From the NCBI GenBank assembly GCA_030770535.1, contig JASVEC010000035.1:62001-126000 (forward strand): a stretch of DNA of 64,000 nt. The letters are read 5' to 3'. The notes under the pieces are model-generated. The model did not search any database, was not told where the DNA came from, and was given only the letters and a program-made list of their open reading frames with translations. The first letter of the stretch is position 1; the number at the start of each line of letters is the position of its first letter. The translations under genes and the position numbers were made by a program. Positions 36,101 to 47,633 of this stretch are shown piece after piece. Source of the stretch: Batkoa obscura (lineage: Eukaryota; Entomophthoromycota; Entomophthoromycetes; Entomophthorales; Batkoaceae).

Positions 36101-37790
36101 TTAATATGGGTTTATATTCATTTAGTTTGTTGTGTTGATCTTCTAACTGTAAATCCTTATTGAATTGATTATTAATAAAATATGGATATTTTGATAATAA
36201 TAAATAACATAAACTTAATGTTTCAATAATACCATATTTGATAATAAAACTCTTTAACTCCTTGTTATTTATAATATTTTCTTCATTTAATAAATCAATT
36301 GTATTTCTATTCTTTAATTGAATTAAATTATCTAATATATATTTCAATTGATCAATTGGTCGAAATTTAATTAACTTATATATCTTTTTATTACTTAAGA
36401 TATAAATTTGACGTTGATAAAAATAGTACTGGCTATTTGTATTATCTGAATAATAATCTTTAATATTGATATTCATTATGTTATCTATTTTTTTATCTTC
36501 CATAAAATCCATAACTCTTTCTTGCTGATCAAAGTTACTTTGAATATCATAAGTAACTAATGTATCTATCCCAAATAATGATTTTTTATCTTCGTTATTA
36601 ACTTGATCAACCAACACATTTTTGTTGTTTAAATATTCACTCGCACATTCAGAATATTTGATTTGAATTATATTATCCTTTTTATTATTATCTTCATAAA
36701 TAAAACAACTCATTAACATACCATTATAATATTCTCCATTATAATACGTGTTTTTAAATGTAGTATCTTGATTACCAATAATAAAATGACTTACTTCTAG
36801 GTTACCAACTTCATTTATTAACTTGTCATCCGTCGATTTTAAATAAATCCAAGTACCATCATAAGTTAATAATACTAATCGAATTAAATCTTCCTTTTGT
36901 TTTGGTATAATATTCAATTTCACAATCCCTTTTGAAATAGCCCTTTTTAATTGATTATTTTTCAAAAAAGTAGGTGAAAGATGAGTTATTGTTGCTTTCC
37001 ATTGAAATAAATCGCCTTTTATATCATAAATATCAATATTGGTATCCTTATTTAAAGTATATAATGTATTCCTTTCCAAATCAATTTGTAAACCTCTTAA
37101 ATTTTTATAACGAAAATCAAAAAATTTAGTTATTATAGAGAGGTAGTTTGTGTGATTTACTACTGATGTTTGTTTTGAAAATAAGCTTGATTTCAATTGA
37201 TACTTTAATTCTAATACATCACCATTATTAGCCAAAAATATTCTTCCTTCATTTGTTGAAGCAATCAAATCATTTTCATAACAATAACAATCAAACTTAT
37301 AAGGAGTATGTAATACTTGAATCTTATCCTCATCTATTTTAATCCCATATAAATAAACCTTACTTTGAAATCCAATCAATAATCCTTTGATTACGCTTTC
37401 TTCAAAGCATTCTTTTTTGATATCAACAACACTTATAAATTTAAACTGATCTTCCAGTAATTCAATCTGAATCAAATCTTTTTTGAAATCCCATAAATTC
37501 AATTGTCCATCAGTGACATAATAAAGATAATTGATCTCTTTTAGTAGCCCTTTTTTGATATTGGCATCTTGTAATTTCAATGCTATTGATGGTGGCGACT
37601 CGTAATGAGTTAATGAAAACTCAGATAAACAAGAACCTTGTTTTTCTATGGTGGAGGTAAGATACAACTCAGAATGGTAACCCTTTATTTGAGAAGTTAA
37701 ATCGGATACGATTTCATTTTGATAATGGGCATTAAGTGAATATAGTGATTCACTATCACTTAGAGTCTTGTTTTCGGTGGTTGAATTCAT
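33116..37790 (-). CDS. NUP155: Nup155/Nup170-type nucleoporin, paralogue C (longest)
   Basis: Nine exons on the minus strand splice in frame: 35484-37790, 35356-35430, 34627-35303, 34327-34573, 34143-34266, 33981-34079, 33775-33914, 33604-33710 and 33116-33551 (1403 aa). I use the ATG at 37790 (MNSTTENKTLSD). An upstream in-frame ATG at 37871 would add 27 mostly Lys/Phe/Leu residues unlike the family. The propeller includes EINYLYYVTDGQLNLWDFKK, GRIFLANNGDVLELKYQL and KFRPIDQLKYIL. The helical part aligns exon by exon with paralogues A and B. The C-terminal exon encodes a charged tail of about 110 residues (KAKSFSTALEDNKKQQ onward) that is longer than in B and has no match in A. It shares the 75-nt exon with A. 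Confidence 0.9.
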
Positions 37791-37979
37791 TCTCCTTGAT
37801 TGAAATAAAAAACTAAAAAAGTTTTTCAAAGGTTTTGTCAAAAAAAATTTTAAAAATTTTAAAAATTTCAATTAGTCATTTTCGTCATTAACCAATAAAA
37901 TTAAAGCAAAATATCAAAAAAAATCCAAAAAAAAATGTAGTAAAATTCCAGCCAGCATATCCTTTATATTTATATAGTA

Positions 37980-38075
37980 TGAAAGTGTTTTAGTTTCATC
38001 ACCTTTTCCATTCTCTAAGTGCTATTTAGGTGGAAAAATTGTCAGTAAAGTTCTTAAACAAAAAACATAACCCCA
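37980..38075 (+). mobile_element. ~100-bp TIR element, copy 9
   Basis: TGAAAGTG left (eroded), ATAACCCCA right; core aagtgctatttaggtgg. Lies close upstream of paralogue C. Confidence 0.85.
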
Positions 38076-38713
38076 TATTTTATAAAGATTTCATTTATTT
38101 TTGATAAAGAGTAAAATGCTTTGAATGAGTCTTGTATTTTATTTTTTATTTTTTATTTAATTATTTATATAAATCTAAAGATTTTAATAATATAAAATTT
38201 TAGTTTCATATAATCAAGTGCTAAATAACAGGCATATTTGACTTTTTTTAATACAATTCATAATTTGTAAAAATAGTGCAGCCAATTAAATATATAAATT
38301 TACACATCATAAACTTAATTAGTATCTATTTTAAAAAAATTATAAAATCAAATATATTCATTATTTTGCACTTATTTATAGAAAATACATTAACATTAAT
38401 TAAAAAATAAGTGACATTTAAATGGAACCGTTTTTGACAACATCTTTATTTTTTAATTAAATAAAATTAATTTTACAGCTATATGAATTTAAATATACAT
38501 TATATAATACTAATTTCATAATAGGAGCTTTTAAATAGTATGTGGTATACTTTAGTGAATAAGTAAATTTTTATTATATTAAGCACTTTTGTCAATAAGA
38601 CACTATTTGAGGCTTTTTTTACAAAAGAATAACAGAGTCAACTATAATACTATTGTAGTATTTGTTTTAAATAGTATTACATAAAGAGTAACTTATTATA
38701 AATAAAGATTATA

Positions 38714-38814
38714 TGATGATGTTTTTTTTGATTTCATTATTTTCTATTTTTTGAGCGCTATTTGAGTAGAAAGATTGTTAGTAAAATTCTTAAATATAAA
38801 AATACAGCCCCCCA
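38714..38814 (+). mobile_element. ~100-bp TIR element, copy 10 (half of a head-to-head pair)
   Basis: TGATGATGTTTTTTTTGA left, CAGCCCCCCA right. Shares a single TA with copy 11. Confidence 0.92.
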
Positions 38815-38816
38815 TA

Positions 38817-38915
38817 TGGGAATGTATTTTTATATTTAAGAATTTTACTAACAATCTTTCTACTCAAATAGCGCTCAAAAAATAGAAAATAATGAAGTCA
38901 AAAAAAACATCCCCA
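38817..38915 (-). mobile_element. ~100-bp TIR element, copy 11 (half of a head-to-head pair)
   Basis: TGGGAATGTA left, CATCCCCA right, reverse orientation. Its reverse complement is almost identical to copy 10, including the subfamily bases TTGAGCGC and AGTAGAAAG. Confidence 0.92.
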
Positions 38916-39460
38916 TATATTGATTTTAATTTTTAAATTTAAATTTTCCAATTTAACAATAAATTTTTGACAAAAAATCCAAAATAAACAAATATAATTG
39001 TTTATTTGAATATATATTATAAAATAGCAATATAGTAAAATTCAATATAAAATTTAATTCCATGTATTAATATTTCATAACGTTTTGATAGATAAAATAA
39101 TAATAGTTTTTTGAAGTAAATTTGAATAAAAAAAGGATAACATAAGGGAAAGGGCAATATAACGAAAAAAGTGAGATTTCGAGTCAAATTCAGCTACATA
39201 GAGTTATATAAGGGAGGGTTTATAATATGTAACATATGGTGACAGCTACTCAACATACATTCTAATTAAAATGAGTATATAAAAAAATAAGCTTTACTTA
39301 AGGTATTTTTAACTTAGTATTATTAACTAATTAAATAAGCCCTATATAAAAAAAGTATTATAATAACTTTAATGGTTTTTTGATCTAGTGGTAATATGAA
39401 CATTTGAGCCAAATAGTCAATGACCCATAAAAAACGGTGATATAAATGACCAATACAATA

Positions 39461-39561
39461 TGAGGATGTATTTTTATGTTTAAGAATTTTGCTAACAATT
39501 TTTCCGCTCAAATAGGGCTTAAAAAATGGAAAAAGCAATGAAACTAAAAAAATCATCCCCA
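39461..39561 (-). mobile_element. ~100-bp TIR element, copy 12
   Basis: TGAGGATGTA left, CATCCCCA right, TA on both sides. On the minus strand it reads without a stop as MIFLVSLLFPFFKPYLSGK and onward. Confidence 0.92.
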
Positions 39562-41237
39562 TATAATAGCTTATTTAAAGATAAAATTGGTCAATTCATT
39601 ATCAATAGTAAAATTATTATAACAAAAGGAATAATTTGTTTTTCTATTAAGCCAAAAGCTTTGTTTAGTTATTGTTTAATGAATACTTTATTAATTTAAA
39701 GAGTTAAGGAAGGAAGATAAATGACAATTCAATTTTTAGCTGAAAAGAAGTTCAAAAGAAGTGTTAAAAAAAACTCTCTTTTGAATAGATTTTATTAATT
39801 GTAGGAGATAACTATCAATCAAAGTGATATTTATTGTAAAGAAATAAAACAAAGTTCAATAGCATTTAGGTCATCTGAAAATTGATAACATTTATTAGCT
39901 TTTGAATTCAAGTCAAAAGTAAATCCCGTTTTAATTAAGAGGATTTTAAGACTTTTCCTAAAAATAAAAAGCTAGTAAAATAATGAATTATAAAAAATGA
40001 TACTAACAAGTTAAAATTCAATAAAATCTAATCATCTTCCTTAAAGCTCTCTTAATTAAAATGCGTGCTTGTCAAGTGCTCAATTAACAAAAATTCAAGC
40101 ATTAAGCTATAAATCAGTAAAACTATAAATCACAGTTAATGCAACTATTTTTAACTAATTAGCTGTAATTTTATAGTTAAATGATTTATTACCTAATTTT
40201 TTTGCCTAATCCTTACTTATAAATGGATTTTAGTATAAGTTACATTCTTAAATGAATAATTAATAAGTTTGAAAAAGAATAGTAGTTGTTGTATTGCTTC
40301 CAAAAATTAGCTCTGTTACATTGTTGTTCATCTGACCTAAATTAAGCTATATATCTAAGTTGAAAACAGAATGCACAAAATAAGCGGTACTACTGGTTCA
40401 CTTTTAACATACCATGAGCATTTATGATTTTATATTTACTGGATTTAATCGTGACAATTTTATTTATTTGTTGTACTAAATCAACATAAAATATGAAATA
40501 CCCATATTATTTTTAAATCGAAATAATAACAGCTAGCAATTTAATCAAGAAAACCAATGCGAAATGCTAATAAAGTTTAAAATGGACCTCGTTTAAAGGA
40601 ATTTGAATAGGCCAAGTTACGCTTAGATGGGAGCAAAAGTGGGCGTGAAGCATTGACTAAACTATTCTTATCTCTCCTTTATCGAACTTGAGTTGATTTA
40701 TTTCATTAACTAAACATTTGAGAGCCTTATGACTTTTTCAAAAATACAAATTTGAAAATAATCAAATACTTTAGCCTATTTGTATTATTATATTTAGAAG
40801 AAAATAAAGCTAAATAGGAATTTCGGAGACTTCTATATATATGTGGGATTTCATGTAAAGAATAATCAATCACTAATAATTAACAGATTTAATAAGACAT
40901 GGCTATTGCAGACTTTTGGACTGATTAAGTTAATTTTAATACTATATGAAGATAAAATAATATTTTTTATAAGTGTCATTTTAATACTATTTCAATACAA
41001 AATAATAGCTATAAACTGTGCTTTAAAATTTTCTTTTTAAAGAGCCATTTCATTACCTTTAAGCCTATTATTTTTGTAGTTTGACTCTTCAATTTAGTTG
41101 ATTTTAAATGTATTAGTGGCATTTAAGAAAGTTTATTCAAAATAAACAAAAAATTACAAAAGTATAAAATGATACAGATTTTACTTGAAACAAATAAAAT
41201 TATTATAATTACTTTTATTATTATCTCTTTAATCAAC

Positions 41238-43553
41238 ATGCTTTACTTTATTCTTTCTATTGTATTAGCAACCACTGTGCTAGGTTCCAGATATCCCAAC
41301 AGTATAGATTGGGACCATCCTTGTGGATGCAGTCATTTTAATGAAAGTTATGATTCTCAAGTTGAGAGTTTAATTTACAAGATGAATCTACGTGAAAAAG
41401 TGGGCCAATTATCTCAGCTTAATATTGCTATCTTAGTTAACAAAAATACTTTAGAATTGGATCCTAAACTTGTTGATTATTATGTCAATGAAATGCAAGT
41501 AGGTTCCTTTTTTAATAATCTTTCTGATGGTACTGAAAAATTACCTGCAGGACCAGATAAATGGGTACGTTTAATGAATCAATTACAAGACGCTAGTCAA
41601 AAAAACCGATTAAAGATACCTATGATCTATGGTTTAGATTCGGTTCATGGTGCTAATTTTATTTATGGTGCTACTATTTTTCCTCAACAATTAGGGCAAG
41701 CTGCTACCTTCAATCGTACATTAATTAGAAAAATTAGTGAGATTACAGCTAAAGATACAAGAGCTGTTGGTGTTCATTGGAATTTTTCACCTATTTTAGA
41801 TATTGCTGTTAACAAACAGTGGCCAAGAGTTTATGAAACTTTTGGTGAAGATCCATATGTTGCTGCTGAACTAGGTAGGGAAACTATTATTGGTTATCAA
41901 GGATGTGGTAAAGACTTAGCTCGTGAAGATAAAGTAGCTGCTACGATGAAGCATTTTATTGGTTACTCTTCTTCTCGCTCTGGTAAAGATATTGATGGTG
42001 CTTGGATGTCTGAAAGGACTATCAATGATTACTTTAGACCAAGTTTCCAAGCTGCTGTTGAAGCTAGTATTGCTACTACTATGGAATCTTATTCTGATAT
42101 CGACGGTGATCATTTAGTTAACTCTAAACAATATTTAGTAGATCTACTTCGTAGAAAAATGAACTTCAAAGGTGCTTTAATTACAGATTATCAACAAATT
42201 CAAAAGCTACATGATCCAATTCATATTGCTTCTTCACAAGAAGATGCTGTATATAAGGTAATGAAGTCGGGTACTTTAGATATATCAATGATTCCAAATG
42301 ATGTTACTTTTATTATTATTTTGGAAAGCTTAATCAAAAAAGGTAGGATCTCAATGAATATGATTGATAATAATGTACGTCGTATGCTTATTTTAAAGAA
42401 AAAGCTAGGATTACTTGGCTCAACTGGTAAGATAGATGTCAATTCAAAATTAGTTAGAAGTATTGGATCTAAAGAAGATCGTGGATTATCTTTAGATGCA
42501 GCAAGAGAATCCATTATCTTATTACATAACAAAAACAATACTCTTCCACTTAAGAAAGGAATTAAAGTATTAGTAACTGGCCCTACTGCTAATTCTATTA
42601 GTTACCAAACTGGCGGTTGGACTTTCAGTTGGCAAGGAACTAATAAAGATGAATGGTATCAAGGAAACGGAACTACCATTATCCAAGGTTTAAAGGAATT
42701 TGCTAGTGTAACTCACTTACCTTCCATCGACATTAATGGAACTTGCATTGGCTCTGGTATTGATGGAGTTGTAAATGCTTCAAAAGATCATGATGCCATT
42801 GTGGTATGTATTGGTGAAGCTACTTATGCTGAATTGTTTGGTAATATAAGTGATATGGCCCTCCATCATATGCAACTAAACATCCTTCATGCTTTAATTG
42901 GTAATACTGACAAGCCTGTAATTGTTGTAATAAATCAAGGTAGGCCGAGAGTCATTAATTCGAGTATTGACCAAGCTAATGGGGTTATCAATAATTTCTT
43001 AGCTGGACCATATGCAGGTCAAGCCATTGCTGAAATTATATTTGGCGAAGTTAATCCATCTGGTAAATTGCCGCTTACTTACGCCAACAAAGTTAATGAT
43101 AATACTCAAAGTTACTATCGCCGTTTTAATGAAGATAACCCAAAAAACTTATGGAATTTTGGTCACGGCTTGTCTTATACCAGTTTTTCCTATTCCAATA
43201 TCACCCTTTCTAAAAATGTTATGACCCCCTATAATCACATTGATGTTTCAGTTGAAGTAACTAACTCTGGTGCTACAGCTGGTAAAGAAACTGTATTGAT
43301 GTATGTTACTGACGAATACCGTACCATCTCGCCCGAAATTAAAAAATTAAGGGGATTTGAAAAAATATATTTAAATGCTGGAGAAACTAAAGAAGTCAAA
43401 TTTGTTATTAATATCAAGGACCTTGCTTTTGCTGGTTTGGATAACAAATATATTGCTGAAGAAGGTTCTTTCTATGTTACCATTGAAGACTCAAAAGCTC
43501 AATTCGAATTAAAAGTTGGCTATGGTCGTGATACCTTTTACCTTGGAGAATAA
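41238..43553 (+). CDS. GH3 beta-glucosidase, secreted (lysosomal/periplasmic-type)
   Basis: Intronless frame. I place the start at the ATG at 41238, giving 771 aa and a signal peptide (MLYFILSIVLATTVLGS); an in-frame ATG at 41169 adds 23 hydrophobic residues. The GH3 N-terminal barrel is clear: MIYGLDSVHGANFIYGATIF, then the KHFIGY motif, then the nucleophile Asp in GALITDYQQ (about residue 317). The C-terminal sandwich (ILLHNKNNTLPL, then TYAELFG) and a fibronectin-III-like domain (VTNSGATAGKETVLMYV) complete the three-domain layout. It hydrolyses beta-linked glucosides at the non-reducing end. The YGLDSVHGAN pattern is that of bacterial, Dictyostelium and oomycete enzymes rather than the common Ascomycota secreted beta-glucosidases; I recall this from the family and did not test it. 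Confidence 0.95.
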   Translation: MLYFILSIVLATTVLGSRYPNSIDWDHPCGCSHFNESYDSQVESLIYKMNLREKVGQLSQLNIAILVNKNTLELDPKLVDYYVNEMQVGSFFNNLSDGTEKLPAGPDKWVRLMNQLQDASQKNRLKIPMIYGLDSVHGANFIYGATIFPQQLGQAATFNRTLIRKISEITAKDTRAVGVHWNFSPILDIAVNKQWPRVYETFGEDPYVAAELGRETIIGYQGCGKDLAREDKVAATMKHFIGYSSSRSGKDIDGAWMSERTINDYFRPSFQAAVEASIATTMESYSDIDGDHLVNSKQYLVDLLRRKMNFKGALITDYQQIQKLHDPIHIASSQEDAVYKVMKSGTLDISMIPNDVTFIIILESLIKKGRISMNMIDNNVRRMLILKKKLGLLGSTGKIDVNSKLVRSIGSKEDRGLSLDAARESIILLHNKNNTLPLKKGIKVLVTGPTANSISYQTGGWTFSWQGTNKDEWYQGNGTTIIQGLKEFASVTHLPSIDINGTCIGSGIDGVVNASKDHDAIVVCIGEATYAELFGNISDMALHHMQLNILHALIGNTDKPVIVVINQGRPRVINSSIDQANGVINNFLAGPYAGQAIAEIIFGEVNPSGKLPLTYANKVNDNTQSYYRRFNEDNPKNLWNFGHGLSYTSFSYSNITLSKNVMTPYNHIDVSVEVTNSGATAGKETVLMYVTDEYRTISPEIKKLRGFEKIYLNAGETKEVKFVINIKDLAFAGLDNKYIAEEGSFYVTIEDSKAQFELKVGYGRDTFYLGE

Positions 43554-45796
43554 CCCCTTACTAAGCTTTTTTTATCTCTGGCCTTTGCATATAGTCAAAT
43601 AAAAATTAGTTTATAAATTTACAAAATTTGGATCTTTAAAACTTAAAATTATCTTTTTGCCCTTGAAAAGCCGAAGTTCCAAATCTTTCATTAACTAAAA
43701 ATTGAAATATTTAAGTTAGATAACTTAAGAGACAAAACGATTAGAGGGAATCATTTGGGAAAAAAACATAAATTTATAAAGCTGATAAATATGAAATCCA
43801 GTAGCATCAATGACTCTCCCTAAAATCCAAATGCAATAAGACTAACAATGAGCAAAATTCTCTACCGAATTTCTTTTTAAGAAAACTGTAATTATTTCAT
43901 AACAAGACCTTGTCAGAGAAATATATGGTACACAAGAAGTGGGCAAAGTTGAGTTTAAAGTAACCTTTTATCACAAATAGTATTGCTATTTATTTAAAAA
44001 GTTTAATCTTTTTTAGGAAATCTTGTAGCAGCCAGAGGATCTCAATTGTTTTATTGTTTGAGGGAAACAACGATAGGTTAAATGATCAAAACTTAATATT
44101 TTTATTAAGAACAGAGCGCTTAGGTAATGATATTTTCAATCGTTCATATATAAATAGAAATTGCCTTACATATTAATTTTTATAAATTTTTTTACCATTA
44201 TTTTATAAACATAAATATAAATATATATAGAAGGAGAAACCTAGAGCCTGGGTTTTGAAAGTAGGTACATAGAGAATTTTATAATAAAATTGTTATCTTT
44301 CGGGAGATGGCTAAACTTAGAAATTTGAGAAATAAAAGTAGTTTCAAATGTTTATTTTTCGGTCAATATTAACTCAGCAATAAAACAACATGAGCGGAAA
44401 CAGCCATAAAAGTCGAAAATAATGTAACTTTAGCAAATCGACTTTTAGAGCTTGAATATATTAGCCTGATGATAAAGTAAAAGTCCAGACCAAATACAAA
44501 ATATGGAATTTTACTAACTAAATATATTATTTAAGGTATTCAATATTCTTACAATAAGGAAGTAAGATAGAAAAAGGGTTTGAATGATTAAACTAAAACC
44601 AAATATGGCTAAAATAGCTAATAATAGATACTAAAATCTAATATCATCGTTATAAAACTAATACTTAAGTAAAATTAGCATAGTATATCAATTTTTTATC
44701 ATTGAATTAAAAAAATAAATAAGATTGGGACTAATGTAAAGCAAGTTTGAAGTCTTTTATCCCTGATTTTTTTGTTTTCTCATTAAAAAAATCCTTTTTT
44801 TAGCTTAATTTTATAATTTGAATCTAAATCCAATAAAGTTTACTAAATTTTTATAGTTCTTAAACCTCATCCATCTAAAAAATGCTTATAAAATTAGTAT
44901 GGCTATTACAGCTCTTTTGTAATTTATTTAACAGCTCATTAAAGAAAAAAATTAATGCTATATTCAGTTTATATAAAAAGACCTTAGAAAAATTGGTTAT
45001 GCAAACGGTTTAACTATTAAAACCAGCGCTAATAAAGTCTTGAATGGACTGCAATAATTGTAAATAGAACAAGAAGCAGGGAAAGGCGTACAAAGAAATA
45101 GTGTAGATTATAATAATAGTTCTTGTATATTCAGTTTTCTCGGTTTACTATATTAGGGAAGAAAGAGCATGCTCAATTTTATAGGTCCGGAGTTTCCTAT
45201 ATTAATACATTATCTTGTACATACTACAGTTTGGAAGCACCGCTTTATATAGATTAAAATCTTACCTGTGTAAAACTCTCAAGTTTTTGTGAAGGTAACT
45301 TGTTAAAGTTTTAAAACGGAACATTAAAGTATCTGAAATTAAAGGAAAGTAGTAAGTTATACTTTTTAATAGGATATTAACGCATATAATTTTTTGAAAT
45401 TTTAAATATATAAAGTTAAATAAAAAGCAGAATATTGAATTAGTACTAGTCTTTTTGAAAAAAATAAATATATTAATAATTCTATGGTTCGATATAATGG
45501 TTGTTTAAATCACCATCCTTCATTCCATATTGGGTTTTGTTTGTAATATCAAAGTATATGGAACAGCTTTAAAAATAGCTATATAATGATTTAATTTTAA
45601 AAGATTAAGTCTATAGCCTATAGAAGTTATCTAATACTATTGCCTTTTAAGCTGGCATACTATTATAGAACAGAAACAATACTCATAATGTATGATTTGT
45701 TTTGAGCTTACAAGATTACATATAATTATAGAATAACGTGTTATCTAAGTTAGGGAATTCCTTTAACATAGATCTATATTTATGACATTCACTATA

Positions 45797-45895
45797 TAGA
45801 GTATTTTTTTGACTTCATTACTTTTTCTATCTTTTAAGCGTTATTTGAGTGGAAAAATTGTTAGTAAAATTCTTAAATATAGAAATACATCCTCA
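45797..45895 (+). mobile_element. ~100-bp TIR element, copy 13
   Basis: TAGAGTATTTTTTTGACTTC left (eroded), CATCCTCA right; core aagcgttatttgagtgg. Confidence 0.88.
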
Positions 45896-46415
45896 TATTG
45901 ATTTGATTTAAAAAATAAGCCTTATTTTATCTTTTTTGAATATATTAAATTTATAAAATAATTTAACTGTAAAGTGATATGATTTTATTTCTACATATAT
46001 AATATTTTAACTAAAATCTTTTTTATATAAGATAGTAACTAATTTTCATACAAATAAGTTGTGTTATTAAAATAAAAAATACAGAGATTTTAAGTAATAG
46101 TGTAGAAGAAATTTTCATTAAAAAATTAAAAAATATTATAAGGATATCCGACTTGACCGATTAACTTTTTTTAATATGAAAAAAAAATCTCAAGGTAAGT
46201 TCAGGGTTTACTCTAGTATCGTCAATTTCGGTTTTGATACATAATTTGGCTTTTATAACCATATTGCAGTGTCTCTTAATTTAAAGGAGTGATTGTATTA
46301 TTAGATGATACTTCTTAAAAAAATTTCTATTTTAGTTTAACCTTTGAATAGTTCCTTGTCAACCAAACCGCTGTAAAAAAAATTCTGAAAATGTTGCATA
46401 AATACTTTATTTACA

Positions 46416-46516
46416 TGGGAATGTATTTTTTTATTTTATAATTTTACTAACAATCTTTCCACTCAAATAATGCTTAAAAGATGGAAAAAGTAATGAAGCC
46501 AAAAAAAACATCCCTA
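46416..46516 (-). mobile_element. ~100-bp TIR element, copy 14
   Basis: TGGGAATGTA left, CATCCCTA right, reverse orientation. Confidence 0.9.
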
Positions 46517-46940
46517 TATCTATATCTTCATTATAATTCTGAGACATCTTTAAAAGATAGTAGCACGTTTTATCCAAAGTTTTATTAAAAGATAAAAATG
46601 GAACTAGATGGCACTTTATATTTAAAAAATTATTAATTGAATTATTTATAGCATCATACGAGGATATATTATAAATAATAATATAAAAATGAAATTATGT
46701 GTGTAAGTTTTATTAAATAAGAAAGGAGAAATACTAAAATAGATTATAGCGAGAAATAATAAGTTAAGCAAACAGACACTAAAAAAAGTAATTTGATTTT
46801 AAAGAACATAAAACATTAGTATCAAATGTTAAATAAACGGTGTTTCTTATTTATTCCCATGAATAAAATAAAAAGTATAAAGAGCTTGTAAGATACAAAT
46901 GCAATTTTCATAAGACAGAGTTTAATTTCTAAGTATCAAT

Positions 46941-47633
46941 ATGAGTAAAAACAATATTATGATCCTTAAAGATACCCTTACTTTACATAAAATCAGAAAA
47001 GTGCACAAAGTATTGGCTAAAACAGAAAAGGAAAAAGTAATAAAGTTAATCGAAGAAGGAATAACCCATCAAATGATTGCAAATATGTTTAAAGTTGAAA
47101 GGAGTACTATTACTAAAGTAGCACAAAGGGCCAAAGATAACACCAAAAAGCAAGCTCACAAATCAAAAGTTAAGCGTTTTTATGAACAGTTGCTTAAATA
47201 CTGTTTATATGAGAAAGAAGCAACTATCAAAAAAGTAATTCAATATGCTAAGGGTTTGATAAGCAATATAGATATTAAAATTGATGTTGATGAATGCTTT
47301 ATTATCAACTTTTTCAAAAGTAATAGCCTATATGGTTTTAATAAGTTAAAGGGTGCTGAAACTTGGATTGTAAAAAGCAATGTCCCTTATAACTTTAAGC
47401 TAGATACGACCATTTCAATTAATCAAAGCAATATTCATAAGTTAGAAAGTAGTCCTTTTTTAAATTTAGATATCGACCAATGTAACCAACCATTTACAAA
47501 CTTTAATGATTTTGCTCAAGGTTACATAAAGTATCCCAATATGTATCAATATACTTCCGGAACAGCGACTGATTCTCTTTCTTTTGTAAATTACTTTGAT
47601 CTTAATTTAAACTATCCTTTTATTTTGTATTAA
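46941..47633 (+). CDS. CENP-B/pogo-type DNA-binding protein without transposase core
   Basis: Intronless 230-aa frame starting MSKNNIMILKDTLTLHKI. Residues about 27-70 form a helix-turn-helix: EKEKVIKLIEEGITHQMIA followed by NMFKVERSTITKVAQ, the pattern of psq/CENP-B-type homeo-like domains. Residues about 78-135 resemble the second CENP-B/Tc5 helix-turn-helix (ATIKKVIQYAKGL, then FIINFFKSNSLYGFNKLKG). The DDE catalytic domain of pogo/Tigger transposases is absent. The last 90 residues are instead Asn/Tyr/Ser-rich and end soon after an aromatic stretch. It may be a domesticated transposase end, working as a DNA-binding or transcription factor, or a truncated transposon gene. Nothing in the flanks shows transposon termini. 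Confidence 0.7.
   Translation: MSKNNIMILKDTLTLHKIRKVHKVLAKTEKEKVIKLIEEGITHQMIANMFKVERSTITKVAQRAKDNTKKQAHKSKVKRFYEQLLKYCLYEKEATIKKVIQYAKGLISNIDIKIDVDECFIINFFKSNSLYGFNKLKGAETWIVKSNVPYNFKLDTTISINQSNIHKLESSPFLNLDIDQCNQPFTNFNDFAQGYIKYPNMYQYTSGTATDSLSFVNYFDLNLNYPFILY

Larger units (their letters stand above)
37872..41168. other. 3.3-kb divergent intergenic region with four TIR elements
   Basis: Separates nucleoporin paralogue C from the GH3 gene. Holds element copies 9-12, two of them head to head. The 79- and 65-codon frames here are an element copy and spacer respectively. A stretch near 40550-40670 weakly resembles one near 45015-45090 on the other side of the GH3 gene. Confidence 0.65.
43554..46940. 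other. 3.4-kb intergenic region without a recognised gene
   Basis: AT-rich. Element copies 13 and 14 lie near its right end. No open frame of useful length. Confidence 0.65.
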
